A stretch of 64,000 bases of DNA from Aphelocoma coerulescens (taxonomy: Eukaryota; Chordata; Aves; Passeriformes; Corvidae). The position numbers were made by a program, and so were the translations under genes. The notes below the pieces were generated by a model. That model was not told the origin of the DNA. It did not search any database and worked only from the letters and a program-made list of their open reading frames with translations. Positions 34,805-47,875 of the stretch are shown here, in pieces. The DNA lies in NCBI RefSeq assembly GCF_041296385.1, contig NW_027184062.1, forward strand, positions 1,894,348-1,958,347, written 5' to 3'. Numbering within the stretch: position 1 is the stretch's first letter; each line of letters begins with the position of its first letter.

Positions 34805-36980
34805 GGGAGAGGAAAAAAAACCGGACAGACTTCTCAGAGCGTTTGTTCAAGGACACACATACACACTCCTCTGCATCCTGCTTGCAGCAAGAGCAGAGGA
34901 AGCAACTTTGTTTCTTTTTAGCCAGTTTTCAGCTCCTTTTCTCTGGAGGGAGATGGAGAGTTGAACTTTGTTTTCCTGGGACTTCGGGGGTTTTTTTCCC
35001 TTCTTCTCTTCTTGACTCTTTCAACATCAGAGCACATTGGGAGAATTTTCTCCCGAGGTGGGGGCCCTGAATGTGGGCCCATGAGCCAGCTGCAAGGAGG
35101 AGGAGAGAGACTACACCTACGGAAGTGTTGGGGTTCCTCCCCCCTGCCATGCGGTCATGGGAGAGGGGACCCTGGGGTAGAGGCATGGCCTGGGCACGGG
35201 GTCTCCCTGCTCCCTGCTCACATGTGCCCTAACCCTGTTCAGCACTGCTTATTTTGTGTTGCCCTGTGCCAGGAGGGCCCTGGTTGTGCTGTGATTGCTC
35301 AGTTCTTTGGCAGTGCCCCGCCCATGTGGCTGGAGAAGAAAGAGCTCTGAAACTTCTCTCAAGAATCGCTCCCTGTTTCTTTGCACGGGCCTCGCTGTCT
35401 ATGGATGTTTCAGGAGACCCCACCGAAACACAGAAGGACTCTCAAATTATCCCAGCTTTCTCTGCACAGCGAGAGCTTTTAATATTTAGCATTGTTATCC
35501 TTTTCCTGTGTGTTTGTTAAAAAAATAGTTTTTATCTCTTTCACTTTCTTCCCAGGAAAGTTCTTTTTTCCAAAAACCTGGTGGGGGAGGGCTGGGTGTA
35601 ACCTGCCTTCTATCAGAGGATATTTTCCTCCACATTTGTCCAAACCGGCACAGCCTGTCCTTTCCTGGGTCTCTGTTGCAGATGGAAGCTGCTGGTGCCA
35701 TTGTCAGCTTGAAGCCCTCTTTTGATGCAAGCAGATGTTGCCAGGTGTGTTCAGCAGCTGTTGCTCAATGCTTATGCCAAGCTATTGTGTTCCTCATGGA
35801 ACCAAGGAGCCATTGTGACACTGCAGGGGCTGATGGCATCAAGGAGGCAATTGTGACAGTACAGAACCTCCTAGAAACAAGGCTCCATTGTGACACCGTG
35901 GGGAATCATGGAATCAAGGAGCCCATTGTGACACGGCTGCATGGAACCAATGGTCCATGGTTACACGGCGGATTCAAGAAGAGCACGGTGACACCACGCA
36001 ACATCATGGAACCATAGGTCCATTGTGACACAGCGGGGCCTCATGGAAACAAGGGGACCATTGTGGCAAAGCAGGGCCTAATGGAAGCATGGAGAGCATT
36101 GTGACACTAAGGAAACTCCTGGAACCAAGATGACCACTGGCACATAATGGAACCTCATGGAAGCAAGCCTCCACAATGACTTTGGAGGGCCTCAGGGACC
36201 ACAGGACCCATTGTGACACAGCAGGACCTGGTGGAACCAAGGAGCCTTTGTGATACTCCAGATCCACATGGAAGCCAGGGTGCACTGAGACACAGCGGGG
36301 CCTTGTTGGAACCAAAGACACCTCTGCAAAAAGCAGGCTAGCTCATAGAAGCAAGGAGTCCATTGTTACAACGTCAAAGCTATGGAACCAAGGGACCATT
36401 GTGACACTGCGGGGCCTCATGGAACCAATTGTCCATGATGACAGTGCGGATCAAAGGAGACCATGGTGACACTGCGGAACCTGATGGAACCAAGGAGCCA
36501 TTGTGACACAGTGGGGCCTCATGGAATCAAGGAGACCATTGTGACCCAGGTGTTGCATGGGAAGGCAAGGAGCCATTGTGACACTTTGGGCTTCTTCCCT
36601 TGAGCTCTGCAGCTGGCTGTCCCAGCCCAGCGCACCATGTGCCACCTGCTCTCCTCAGGGCTCTGCCTGCACACAGCCCCAGGAGAAGTTTTCCTGTTTG
36701 CAAGGAAAGAATGGAAAAGCCGGAGCAGGTTTCCTAAACAACAAACCCCACTCAGGAGCCACATGCTCAGTACAGGCTGCCTGGAACGATGTCCCCTTTC
36801 TACAAGGGTCAGGGTGAGCAGGAATGAATGATCTCTGGGAGCAGAATTCTCGGAGTCTTTCCACTGAATTCTCTGTCCCTGTGTCTTGGGGTGACTTTAT
36901 CATGTGTATCCCCTATTGCTGCTCTATGCCCAGAAGTGAACTTTGTGCATTTCTGTGCCTTTCAACTGAGCCTGAGAGGG
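34805..36980 (+). repeat. Satellite unit 17
   Basis: Subrepeat block 35792–36591; GC box at 35315. It combines the CAGACTTCTC leader of block a with CTCTGGAGGGAG and the seven-T tract of block b, then a right half like units 2 and 3 (CCACAATGACTTT). It is a mosaic link between units 16 and 18. Confidence 0.97.
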
Positions 36981-39160
36981 GGGAGAGGAAAAAAACCGGA
37001 CAAACTTCTCAGAGCATTTTTTCAAGGAGACACATACACACTCCTCTGCATCCTGCTTGCAGCAAGAGCAGAGGAAGCAACTTGGTTTCTTTTTTGCCAG
37101 TTTTCAGCTCCTTTTCTCTGGGGGGAGATGGAGAGTTGAACTTTGTTTTCCTGGGACTTCGGGGGTTTTTTTTCCCTTCTTCTCTTCTTGACTCTTTCAA
37201 CATCAGAGCACATTGGGAGAATTTTCTCCCGAGGTGGGGGCCCTGAATGTGGGCCCATGAGCCAGCTGCAAGGAGGAGGAGAGAGACTACACCTACGGAA
37301 GTGTTGGGGTTCCTCCCTCCTGCCATGCGGTCATGGGAGAGGGGACCCTGGGGTAGAGGCATGGCCTGGGCACGGGGTCTCCCTGCTCCCTGCTCACATG
37401 TGCCCTAATCCTGTTCAGCACTGCTTATTTTGTGTTGCCCTGTGCGAGGAGGGCCCTGGTTGTGCTGTGATTGCTCAGTTCTTTGGCAGTGCCCCGCCCA
37501 TGTGGCTGGAGAAGAAAGAGCTCTGAAACTTCTCTCAAGAATCGCTCCCTGTTTCTTTGCACGGGCCTCGCTGTCTATGGATGTTTCAGGAGACCCCACC
37601 GAAACACAGAAGGACTCTCAAATTATCCCAGCTTTCTCTGCACAGCGAGAGCCTTTAATATTTAGCATTGTTATCCTTTTCCTGGGTGTTTGTTAAAAAA
37701 ATGGTTTTTATCTCTTTCACTTTCTTCCCAGGAAAATTCTTTTTTCCCGAAGCTGGTGGGGGAGGGCTGGGTGTAACCTGCCTTCTATCAGAGGATATTT
37801 TCCTCCACATTTGTCCAAACCGGCACAGCCTGTCCTTTCCTGGGTCTCTGTTGCAGATGGAAGCTGCTGGTGCCATTGTCAGCTTGAAGCCCTCTTTTGA
37901 TGCAAGCAGATGTTGCCAGGTGTGTTCAGCAGCTGTTGCTCAATGCTTATGCCAAGCTATTGTGTTCCTCATGGAACCAAGGAGCCATTGTGACACTGCA
38001 GGGGCTGATGGCATCAAGGAGGCAATTGTGACAGTACAGAACCTCCTAGAAACAAGGCTCCATTGTGACACCGTGGGGAATCATGGAATCAAGGAGCCCA
38101 TTGTGACACGGCCAGGCCACATGGAACCAATGGTCCATTGTTACACTGCGGATTCAAGAAGAGCACGGTGACACCACGCAACATCACGGAACCATAGGTC
38201 CATTGTGACACAGCGGGGCCTCATGGAAACAAGGGGACCATTGTGGCAAAGCAGGGCCTAATGGAAGCATGGAGGGCATTGTGACACTAAGGAAACTCCT
38301 GGAACCAAGATGACCACTGGCACATAATGGAACCTCATGGAAGCAAGCCTCCACGATGGTTTTGGAGGGCCTCAGGGACCACAGGACCCATTGTGACACA
38401 GCAGGACCTGGTGGAACCAAGGAGCCTTTGTGATACTCCAGATCCACATGGAAGCCAGGGTGCACTGAGACACAGCGGGGCCTTGTTGGAACCAAAGACA
38501 CCTCTGCAAAAAGCAGGCTAGCTCATAGAAGCAAGGAGTCCTTTGTTACAACATCAAACCTATGGAACCAAGGGACCATTGTGACACTGCGGGGCCTCAT
38601 GGAACCAATTGTCCATGATGACAGTGCGGATCAAAGGAGACCATGGTGACACTGCGGAACCTGATGGAACCAAGGAGCCATTGTGACACAGTGGGGCCTC
38701 ATGGAATCAAGGAGACCATTGTGACCCAGGTGTTGCATGTGAAGGCAAGGAGCCATTGTGCCACTTTGGGCTTCTTCCCTTGAGCTCTGCAGCTGGCTGT
38801 CCCAGCCCAGCGCACCATGTGCCACCTGCTCTCCTCAGGGCTCTGCCTGCACACAGCCCCAGGAGAAGTTTTCCTGTTTGCAAGGAAAGAATGGAAAAGC
38901 CGGAGCAGGTTTCCTAAACAACAAACCCCACTCAGGAGCCACATGCTCAGTACAGGCTGCCTGGAACGATGTCCCCTTTCTACAAGGGTCAGTGTGAGCA
39001 GGAATGAATGATCTCTGGGAGCAGAATTCTCGGAGTCTTTCCACTGAATTCTCTGTCCCTGTGTCTTGGGGTGACTTTATCATGTGTATCCCCTATTGCT
39101 GCTCTATGCCCAGAAGTGAACTTTGTGCATTTCTGTGCCTTTCAACTGAGCCTGAGAGGG
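36981..39160 (+). repeat. Satellite unit 18
   Basis: Subrepeat block 37967–38771; GC box at 37491. It carries AGCATTTTTTCAAGGAGAC, CTTTTTTGCCAG, GAGCCTTTAAT, the long CGGCCAGGCCACATGG form, AAACCTATGGAACC near 38565 and GTGCCACTTTGGG near 38757. It is nearly identical to unit 21 at an offset of 6,533 bp. Confidence 0.97.
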
Positions 39161-41338
39161 GGGAGAGGAAAAAAAACCGGACAGACTTCTCAGAGCGTTT
39201 GTTCAAGGACACACATACACACTCCTCTGCATCCTGCTTGCAGCAAGAGCAGAGGAAGCAACTTTGTTTCTTTTTAGCCAGTTTTCAGCTCCTTTTCTCT
39301 GGGGGGAGATGGAGAGTTGAACTTTGTTTTCCTGGGACTTCGGGGGTTTTTTCCCCTTCTTCTCTTCTTGACTCTTTCAACATCAGAGCACATTGGGAGA
39401 ATTTTCTCCCGAGGTGGGGGCCCTGAATGTGGGCCCATGAGCCAGCTGCAAGGAGGAGGAGAGAGACTACACCTACGGAAGTGTTGGGGTTCCTCCCCCC
39501 TGCCATGAGGTCATGGGAGAGGGGACCCTGGGGTAGAGGCATGGCCTGGGCACGGGGGTCTCCCTGCTCCCTGCTCACATGTGCCCTAACCCTGTTCAGC
39601 ACTGCTTATTTTGTGTTGCCCTGTGCCAGGAGGGCCCTGGTTGTGCTGTGATTGCTCAGTTCTTTGGCAGTGCCCCGCCCATGTGGCTGGAGAAGAAAGA
39701 GCTCTGAAACTTCTCTCAAGAATCGCTCCCTGTTTCTTTGCACGGGCCTCGCTGTCTATGGATGTTTCAGGAGACCCCACCGAAACACGGAAGGACTCTC
39801 AAATTATCCCAGCTTTCTCTGCACAGCGAGAGCTTTTAATATTTAGCATTGCTATCCTTTTCCTGTGTGTTTGTTAAAAAAATAGTTTTTATCTCTTTCA
39901 CTTTCTTCCCAGGAAAGTTCTTTTTTCCAAAAACCTGGTGGGGGTGGGCTGGGTGTAACCTGCCTTCTATCAGAGGATATTTTCCTCCACATTTGTCCAA
40001 ACCGGCACAGCCTGTCCTTTCCCTGGGTGTCTGTTGCAGATGGAAGCTGCTGGTGCCATTGTCAGCTTGAAGCCCTCTTTTGATGCAAGCAGATGTTGCC
40101 AGGTGTGTTCAGCAGCTGTTGCTCAATGCTTATGCCAAGCTATTGTGTTCCTCATGGAACCAAGGAGCCATTGTGACACTGCAGGGGCTGATGGCATCAA
40201 GGAGGCAATTGTGACAGTACAGAACCTCCTAGAAACAAGGCTCCATTGTGACACCGTGGAGAATCATGGAATCAAGGAGCCCATTGTGACACGGCTGCAT
40301 GGAACCAATGGTCCATGGTTACACTGCGGATTCAAGAAGAGCACGGTGACACCACGCAACATCATGGAACCATAGGTCCATTGTGACACAGCGGGGCCTC
40401 ATGGAAACAAGGGGACCATTGTGGCAAAGCAGGGCCTAATGGAAGCATGGAGAGCATTGTGACACTAAGGAAACTCCTGGAACCAAGATGACCACTGGCA
40501 CATAATGGAACCTCATGGAAGCAAGCCTCCACAATGACTTTGGAGGGCCTCAGGGACCACAGGACCCATTGTGACACAGCAGGACCTGGTGGAACCAAGG
40601 AGCCTTTGTGATACTCCAGATCCACATGGAAGCCAGGGTGCACTGAGACACAGCGGGGCCTTGTTGGAACCAAAGACACCTCTGCAAAAAGCAGGCTAGC
40701 TCACAGAAGCAAGGAGTCCATTGTTACAACGTCAAAGCTATGGAACCAAGGGACCATTGTGACACTGCGGGGCCTCATGGAACCAATTGTCCATGATGAC
40801 AGTGCGGATCAAAGGAGACCATGGTGACACTGCGGAACCTGATGGAACCAAGGAGCCATTGTGACACAGTGGGGCCTCATGGAATCAAGGAGACCATTGT
40901 GACCCAGGTGTTGCATGGGAAGGCAAGGAGCCATTGTGACACTTTGGGCTTCTTCCCTTGAGCTCTGCAGCTGGCTGTCCCAGCCCAGCGCACCATGTGC
41001 CACCTGCTCTCCTCAGGGCTCTGCCTGCACACAGCCCCAGGAGAAGTTTTCCTGTTTGCAAGGAAAGAATGGAAAAGCCGGAGCAGGTTTCCTAAACAAC
41101 AAACCCCACTCAGGAGCCACATGCTCAGTACAGGCTGCCTGGAACGATGTCCCCTTTCTACAAGGGTCAGGGTGAGCAGGAATGAATGATCTCTGGGAGC
41201 AGAATTCTCGGAGTCTTTCCACTGAATTCTCTGTCCCTGTGTCTTGGGGTGACTTTATTGTGTGTATCCCCTATTGCTGCTCTATGCCCAGAAGTGAACT
41301 TTGTGCGTTTCTGTGCCTTTCAACTGAGCCTGAGAGGG
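39161..41338 (+). repeat. Satellite unit 19 (block a)
   Basis: Subrepeat block 40150–40949; GC box at 39672. It repeats unit 14 at 10,888 bp. Differences seen are GTGCCAGG near 39623 and a private GGGGGTGGGCTGGG near 39940. Confidence 0.97.
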
Positions 41339-43513
41339 GGGAGAGGAAAAAAACCGGACAAACTTCTCAGAGCGTTTTTTCAAGGACACACATACACACT
41401 CCTCTGCATCCTGCTTGCAGCAAGAGCAGAGGAAGCAACTTTGTTTCTTTTTAGCCAGTTTTCAGCTCCTTTTCTCTGGAGGGAGATGGAGAGTTGAACT
41501 TTGTTTTCCTGGGACTTCGGGGGTTTTTTTCCCTTCTTCTCTTCTTGACTCTTTCAACATCAGAGCACATTGGGAGAATTTTCTCCCGAGGTGGGGGCCC
41601 TGAATGTGGGCCCATGAGCCAGCTGCAAGGAGGAGGAGAGAGACTACACCTACGGAAGTGTTGGGGTTCCTCCCCCCTGCCATGCGGTCATGGGAGAGGG
41701 GACCCTGGGGTAGAGGCATGGCCTGGGCACGGGGTCTCCCTGCTCCCTGCTCACATGTGCCCTAACCCTGTTCAGCACTGCTTATTTTGTGTTGCCCTGT
41801 GCCAGGAGGGCCCTGGTTGTGCTGTGATTGCTCAGTTCTTTGGCAGTGCCCCGCCCATGTGGCTGGAGAAGAAAGAGCTCTGAAACTTCTCTCAAGAATC
41901 GCTCCCTGTTTCTTTGCACGGGCCTCGCTGTCTATGGATGTTTCAGGAGACCCCACCGAAACACAGAAGGACTCTCAAATTATCCCAGCTTTCTCTGCAC
42001 AGCGAGAGCTTTTAATATTTAGCATTGTTATCCTTTTCCTGTGTGTTTGTTAAAAAAATAGTTTTTATCTCTTTCACTTTCTTCCCAGGAAAGTTCTTTT
42101 TTCCAAAAACCTGGTGGGGGAGGGCTGGGTGTAACCTGCCTTCTATCAGAGGATATTTTCCTCCACATTTGTCCAAACCGGCACAGCCTGTCCTTTCCTG
42201 GGTCTCTGTTGCAGATGGAAGCTGCTGGTGCCATTGTCAGCTTGAAGCCCTCTTTTGATGCAAGCAGATGTTGCCAGGTGTGTTCAGCAGTTGTTGCTCA
42301 ATGCTTATGCCAAGCTATTGTGTTCCTCATGGAACCAAGGAGCCATTGTGACACTGCAGGGGCTGATGGCATCAAGGAGGCAATTGTGACAGTACAGAAC
42401 CTCCTAGAAACAAGGCTCCATTGTGACACCGTGGGGAATCATGGAATCAAGGAGCCCATTGTGACACGGCTGCATGGAACCAATGGTCCATGGTTACACG
42501 GCGGATTCAAGAAGAGCACGGTGACACCACGCAACATCATGGAACCATAGGTCCATTGTGACACAGCGGGGCCTCATGGAAACAAGGGGACCATTGTGGC
42601 AAAGCAGGGCCTAATGGAAGCATGGAGAGCATTGTGACACTAAGGAAACTCCTGGAACCAAGATGACCACTGGCACATAATGGAACCTCATGGAAGCAAG
42701 CCTCCACAATGACTTTGGAGGGCCTCAGGGACCACAGGACCCATTGTGACACAGCAGGACCTGGTGGAACCAAGGAGCCTTTGTGATACTCCAGATCCAC
42801 ATGGAAGCCAGGGTGCACTGAGACACAGCGGGGCCTTGTTGGAACCAAAGACACCTCTGCAAAAAGCAGGCTAGCTCATAGAAGCAAGGAGTCCATTGTT
42901 ACAACGTCAAAGCTATGGAACCAAGGGACCATTGTGACACTGCGGGGCCTCATGGAACCAATTGTCCATGATGACAGTGCGGATCAAAGGAGACCATGGT
43001 GACACTGCGGAACCTGATGGAACCAAGGAGCCATTGTGACACAGTGGGGCCTCATGGAATCAAGGAGACCATTGTGACCCAGGTGTTGCATGGGAAGGCA
43101 AGGAGCCATTGTGACACTTTGGGCTTCTTCCCTTGAGCTCTGCAGCTGGCTGTCCCAGCCCAGCGCACCATGTGCCACCTGCTCTCCTCAGGGCTCTGCC
43201 TGCACACAGCCCCAGGAGAAGTTTTCCTGTTTGCAAGGAAAGAATGGAAAAGCCGGAGCAGGTTTCCTAAACAACAAACCCCACTCAGGAGCCACATGCT
43301 CAGTACAGGCTGCCTGGAACGATGTCCCCTTTCTACAAGGGTCAGGGTGAGCAGGAATGAATGATCTCTGGGAGCAGAATTCTCGGAGTCTTTCCACTGA
43401 ATTCTCTGTCCCTGTGTCTTGGGGTGACTTTATCATGTGTATCCCCTATTGCTGCTCTATGCCCAGAAGTGAACTTTGTGCGTTTCTGTGCCTTTCAACT
43501 GAGCCTGAGAGGG
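41339..43513 (+). repeat. Satellite unit 20 (block b)
   Basis: Subrepeat block 42325–43124; GC box at 41848. It repeats unit 15 at 10,888 bp, with GCCATTGTCAG instead of GCCATTCTCAG near 42231. Confidence 0.97.
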
Positions 43514-45693
43514 GGGAGAGGAAAAAAACCGGACAAACTTCTCAGAGCATTTTTTCAAGGAGACACATACACACTCCTCTGCATCCTGCTTGCAGCAAGA
43601 GCAGAGGAAGCAACTTGGTTTCTTTTTTGCCAGTTTTCAGCTCCTTTTCTCTGGGGGGAGATGGAGAGTTGAACTTTGTTTTCCTGGGACTTCGGGGGTT
43701 TTTTTTCCCTTCTTCTCTTCTTGACTCTTTCAACATCAGAGCACATTGGGAGAATTTTCTCCCGAGGTGGGGGCCCTGAATGTGGGCCCATGAGCCAGCT
43801 GCAAGGAGGAGGAGAGAGACTACACCTACGGAAGTGTTGGGGTTCCTCCCTCCTGCCATGCGGTCATGGGAGAGGGGACCCTGGGGTAGAGGCATGGCCT
43901 GGGCACGGGGTCTCCCTGCTCCCTGCTCACATGTGCCCTAATCCTGTTCAGCACTGCTTATTTTGTGTTGCCCTGTGCGAGGAGGGCCCTGGTTGTGCTG
44001 TGATTGCTCAGTTCTTTGGCAGTGCCCCGCCCATGTGGCTGGAGAAGAAAGAGCTCTGAAACTTCTCTCAAGAATCGCTCCCTGTTTCTTTGCACGGGCC
44101 TCGCTGTCTATGGATGTTTCAGGAGACCCCACCGAAACACAGAAGGACTCTCAAATTATCCCAGCTTTCTCTGCACAGCGAGAGCCTTTAATATTTAGCA
44201 TTGTTATCCTTTTCCTGGGTGTTTGTTAAAAAAATGGTTTTTATCTCTTTCACTTTCTTCCCAGGAAAATTCTTTTTTCCCGAAGCTGGTGGGGGAGGGC
44301 TGGGTGTAACCTGCCTTCTATCAGAGGATATTTTCCTCCACATTTGTCCAAACCGGCACAGCCTGTCCTTTCCTGGGTCTCTGTTGCAGATGGAAGCTGC
44401 TGGTGCCATTGTCAGCTTGAAGCCCTCTTTTGATGCAAGCAGATGTTGCCAGGTGTGTTCAGCAGCTGTTGCTCAATGCTTATGCCAAGCTATTGTGTTC
44501 CTCATGGAACCAAGGAGCCATTGTGACACTGCAGGGGCTGATGGCATCAAGGAGGCAATTGTGACAGTACAGAACCTCCTAGAAACAAGGCTCCATTGTG
44601 ACACCGTGGGGAATCATGGAATCAAGGAGCCCATTGTGACACGGCCAGGCCACATGGAACCAATGGTCCATTGTTACACTGCGGATTCAAGAAGAGCACG
44701 GTGACACCACGCAACATCACGGAACCATAGGTCCATTGTGACACAGCGGGGCCTCATGGAAACAAGGGGACCATTGTGGCAAAGCAGGGCCTAATGGAAG
44801 CATGGAGGGCATTGTGACACTAAGGAAACTCCTGGAACCAAGATGACCACTGGCACATAATGGAACCTCATGGAAGCAAGCCTCCACGATGGTTTTGGAG
44901 GGCCTCAGGGACCACAGGACCCATTGTGACACAGCAGGACCTGGTGGAACCAAGGAGCCTTTGTGATACTCCAGATCCACATGGAAGCCAGGGTGCACTG
45001 AGACACAGCGGGGCCTTGTTGGAACCAAAGACACCTCTGCAAAAAGCAGGCTAGCTCATAGAAGCAAGGAGTCCTTTGTTACAACATCAAACCTATGGAA
45101 CCAAGGGACCATTGTGACACTGCGGGGCCTCATGGAACCAATTGTCCATGATGACAGTGCGGATCAAAGGAGACCATGGTGACACTGCGGAACCTGATGG
45201 AACCAAGGAGCCATTGTGACACAGTGGGGCCTCATGGAATCAAGGAGACCATTGTGACCCAGGTGTTGCATGTGAAGGCAAGGAGCCATTGTGCCACTTT
45301 GGGCTTCTTCCCTTGAGCTCTGCAGCTGGCTGTCCCAGCCCAGCGCACCATGTGCCACCTGCTCTCCTCAGGGCTCTGCCTGCACACAGCCCCAGGAGAA
45401 GTTTTCCTGTTTGCAAGGAAAGAATGGAAAAGCCGGAGCAGGTTTCCTAAACAACAAACCCCACTCAGGAGCCACATGCTCAGTACAGGCTGCCTGGAAC
45501 GATGTCCCCTTTCTACAAGGGTCAGTGTGAGCAGGAATGAATGATCTCTGGGAGCAGAATTCTCGGAGTCTTTCCACTGAATTCTCTGTCCCTGTGTCTT
45601 GGGGTGACTTTATCATGTGTATCCCCTATTGCTGCTCTATGCCCAGAAGTGAACTTTGTGCATTTCTGTGCCTTTCAACTGAGCCTGAGAGGG
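43514..45693 (+). repeat. Satellite unit 21 (block c)
   Basis: Subrepeat block 44500–45304; GC box at 44024. It matches unit 18 at 6,533 bp and unit 16 at 10,888–10,889 bp. The one-base offset change reflects an eight-T tract here against seven T in unit 16. Confidence 0.97.
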
Positions 45694-47875
45694 GGGAGAG
45701 GAAAAAAAACCGGACAAACTTCTCAGAGCATTTGTTCAAGGACACACATACACACTCCTCTGCATCCTGCTTGCAGCAAGAGCGGAGGAAGCAACCTTGT
45801 TTCTTTTTAGCCAGTTTTCAGCTCCTTTTCTCTGGGGGGAGATGGAGAGTTGAACTTTGTTTTCCTGGGACTTTTTGGGGGTTTTTTCCCCTTCTTCTCT
45901 TCTTGACTCTTTCAACATCAGAGCACATTGGGAGAATTTTCTACCCAGGTGGGGGCCCTGAATGTGGGCCCATGAGCCAGCTGCAAGGAGGAGGAGAGAG
46001 ACTACACCTACGGAAGTGTTGGGGTTCCTCCCCCCTGCCATGAGGTCATGGGAGAGGGGACCCTGGGGTAGAGGCATGGCCTGGGCACGGGGTGTCCCTG
46101 CTCCCTGCTCACATGTGCCCTAATCCTGTTCAGCACTGCTTATTTTGTGTTGCCCTGTGCCAGGAGGGCCCTGCTTGTGCCGTGATTGCTCAGTTCTTTG
46201 GCAGTGCCCCGCCCATGTGGCTGGAGAAGAAAGAGCTCTGAAACTTCTCTCAAGAATCGCTCCCTGTTTCTTTGCACGGGCCTCGCTGTCTATGGATGTT
46301 TCAGGAGACCCCACCGAAACACGGAAGGACTCTCAAATTATCCCAGGTTTCTCTCCACAGCGAGAGGTTTTAATATTTAGCATTGTTATCCTTTTCCTGT
46401 GTGTTTGTTAAAAAAAGAGGTTTTATCTCTTTCACTTTCTTCCCAGGAAAATTCTTTTTTCCCAAACCTGGTGGGGGAGGGCTGGGTGTAACCTGCCTTC
46501 TATCAGAGGATATTTTCCTCCACATTTGTCCAAACCGGCACAGCCTGTCCTTTCCTGGGTGTCTGTTGCAGATGGAAGCTGCTGGTGCCATTGTCAGCTT
46601 GAAGCACTCTTTTGATGCAAGCAGATGTTGCCAGGTGTGTTCAGCAGCTGTTGCTCAATGCTTATGCCAAGCTATTGTGTTCCTCATGGAACCAAGGAGC
46701 CATTGTGACACTGCAGGGGCTGATGGCATCAAGGAGGCAATTGTGACAGTACAGAACCTCCTAGAAACAAGGCTCCGTTGTGCCACCGTGGGGAATCATG
46801 GAATCAAGGAGCCCATTGTGACAGGGCCAGGCCGCATGGAACCAATGGTCCATGGTTACACGGCGGATTCAAGAAGAGCACGGTGACACCACGCAACATC
46901 ATGGAACCATAGGTCCATTGTGACACAGCGGGGCCTCATGGAAACAAGGGGACCATTGTGGCAAAGCAGGGCCTAATGGAAGCATGGAGGGCATTGTGAC
47001 ACTAAGGAAACTCCTGGAACCAAGATGACCACTGGCACATAATGGAACCTCATGGAACCAAGCCTCCACGATTGTTTTGGAGGGCCTCAGGGACCACAGG
47101 ACCCATTGTGACACAGCAGGACCTGGTGGAACCAAGGAGCCTTTGTGATACTCCAGATCCACATGGAAGCCAGGGTGCACTGAGACACAGCGGGGCCTTG
47201 TTGGAACCAAAGACACCTCTGCAAAAAGCAGGCCAGCTCATAGAAGCAAGGAGTCCATTGTTACAACATAAAAGCTATGGAAGCAAGGGACCATTGTGAC
47301 ACTGCGGGGCCTCATGGAACCAATTGTCCATTATGACAATGCGGATCAAAGGAGACCATGGTGACACTGCGGAACCTGATGGAACCAAGGAGCCATTGTG
47401 ACACAGTGGGGCCTCATGGAATCAAGGAGACCATTGTGACCCAGGTGTTGCATGTGAAGGCAAGGAGCCATTGTGACACTTTGGGCTTCTTCCCTTGAGC
47501 TCTGCAGCTGGCTGTCCCAGCCCAGCGCACCATGTGCCACCTGCTCTCCTCAGGGCTCTGCCTGCACACAGCCCCAGGAGAAGTTTTCCTGTTTGCAAGG
47601 AAAGAATGGAAAAGCCTGAGCAGGTTTCCTAAACAACAAACCCCACTCAGGAGCCACATGCTCAGTACAGGCTGCCGGGAACGATGTCCCCTTTCTACAA
47701 GGGTCAGGGTGAGCAGGAATGAATGATCTCTGGGAGCAGAATTCTCGGAGTCTTTCCACTGAATTCTCTGTCCCTGTGTCTTGGGGTGACTTTATTGTGT
47801 GTATCCCCTATTGCTGCTCTATGCCCAGAAGTGAACTTTGTGCATTTCTGTGCCTTTCAACTGAGCCTGAGAGGG
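45694..47875 (+). repeat. Satellite unit 22 (most divergent copy)
   Basis: Subrepeat block 46682–47486; GC box at 46206. It has the highest density of private changes in its first 1.2 kb: GAGCGGAGG near 45780, TTTTCTACCCAGG near 45937 (breaks the hairpin), CTGCTTGTGCCGTG near 46171, TTTCTCTCCACAGC near 46347, AAAAAAGAGG near 46410, GAAGCACTC near 46601, CTCCGTTGTGCC near 46773 and CAGGGCCAGGCCGC near 46821. From about 46,990 onward it returns to the unit 4 type, including CAGGCCAGCTC. Confidence 0.97.
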
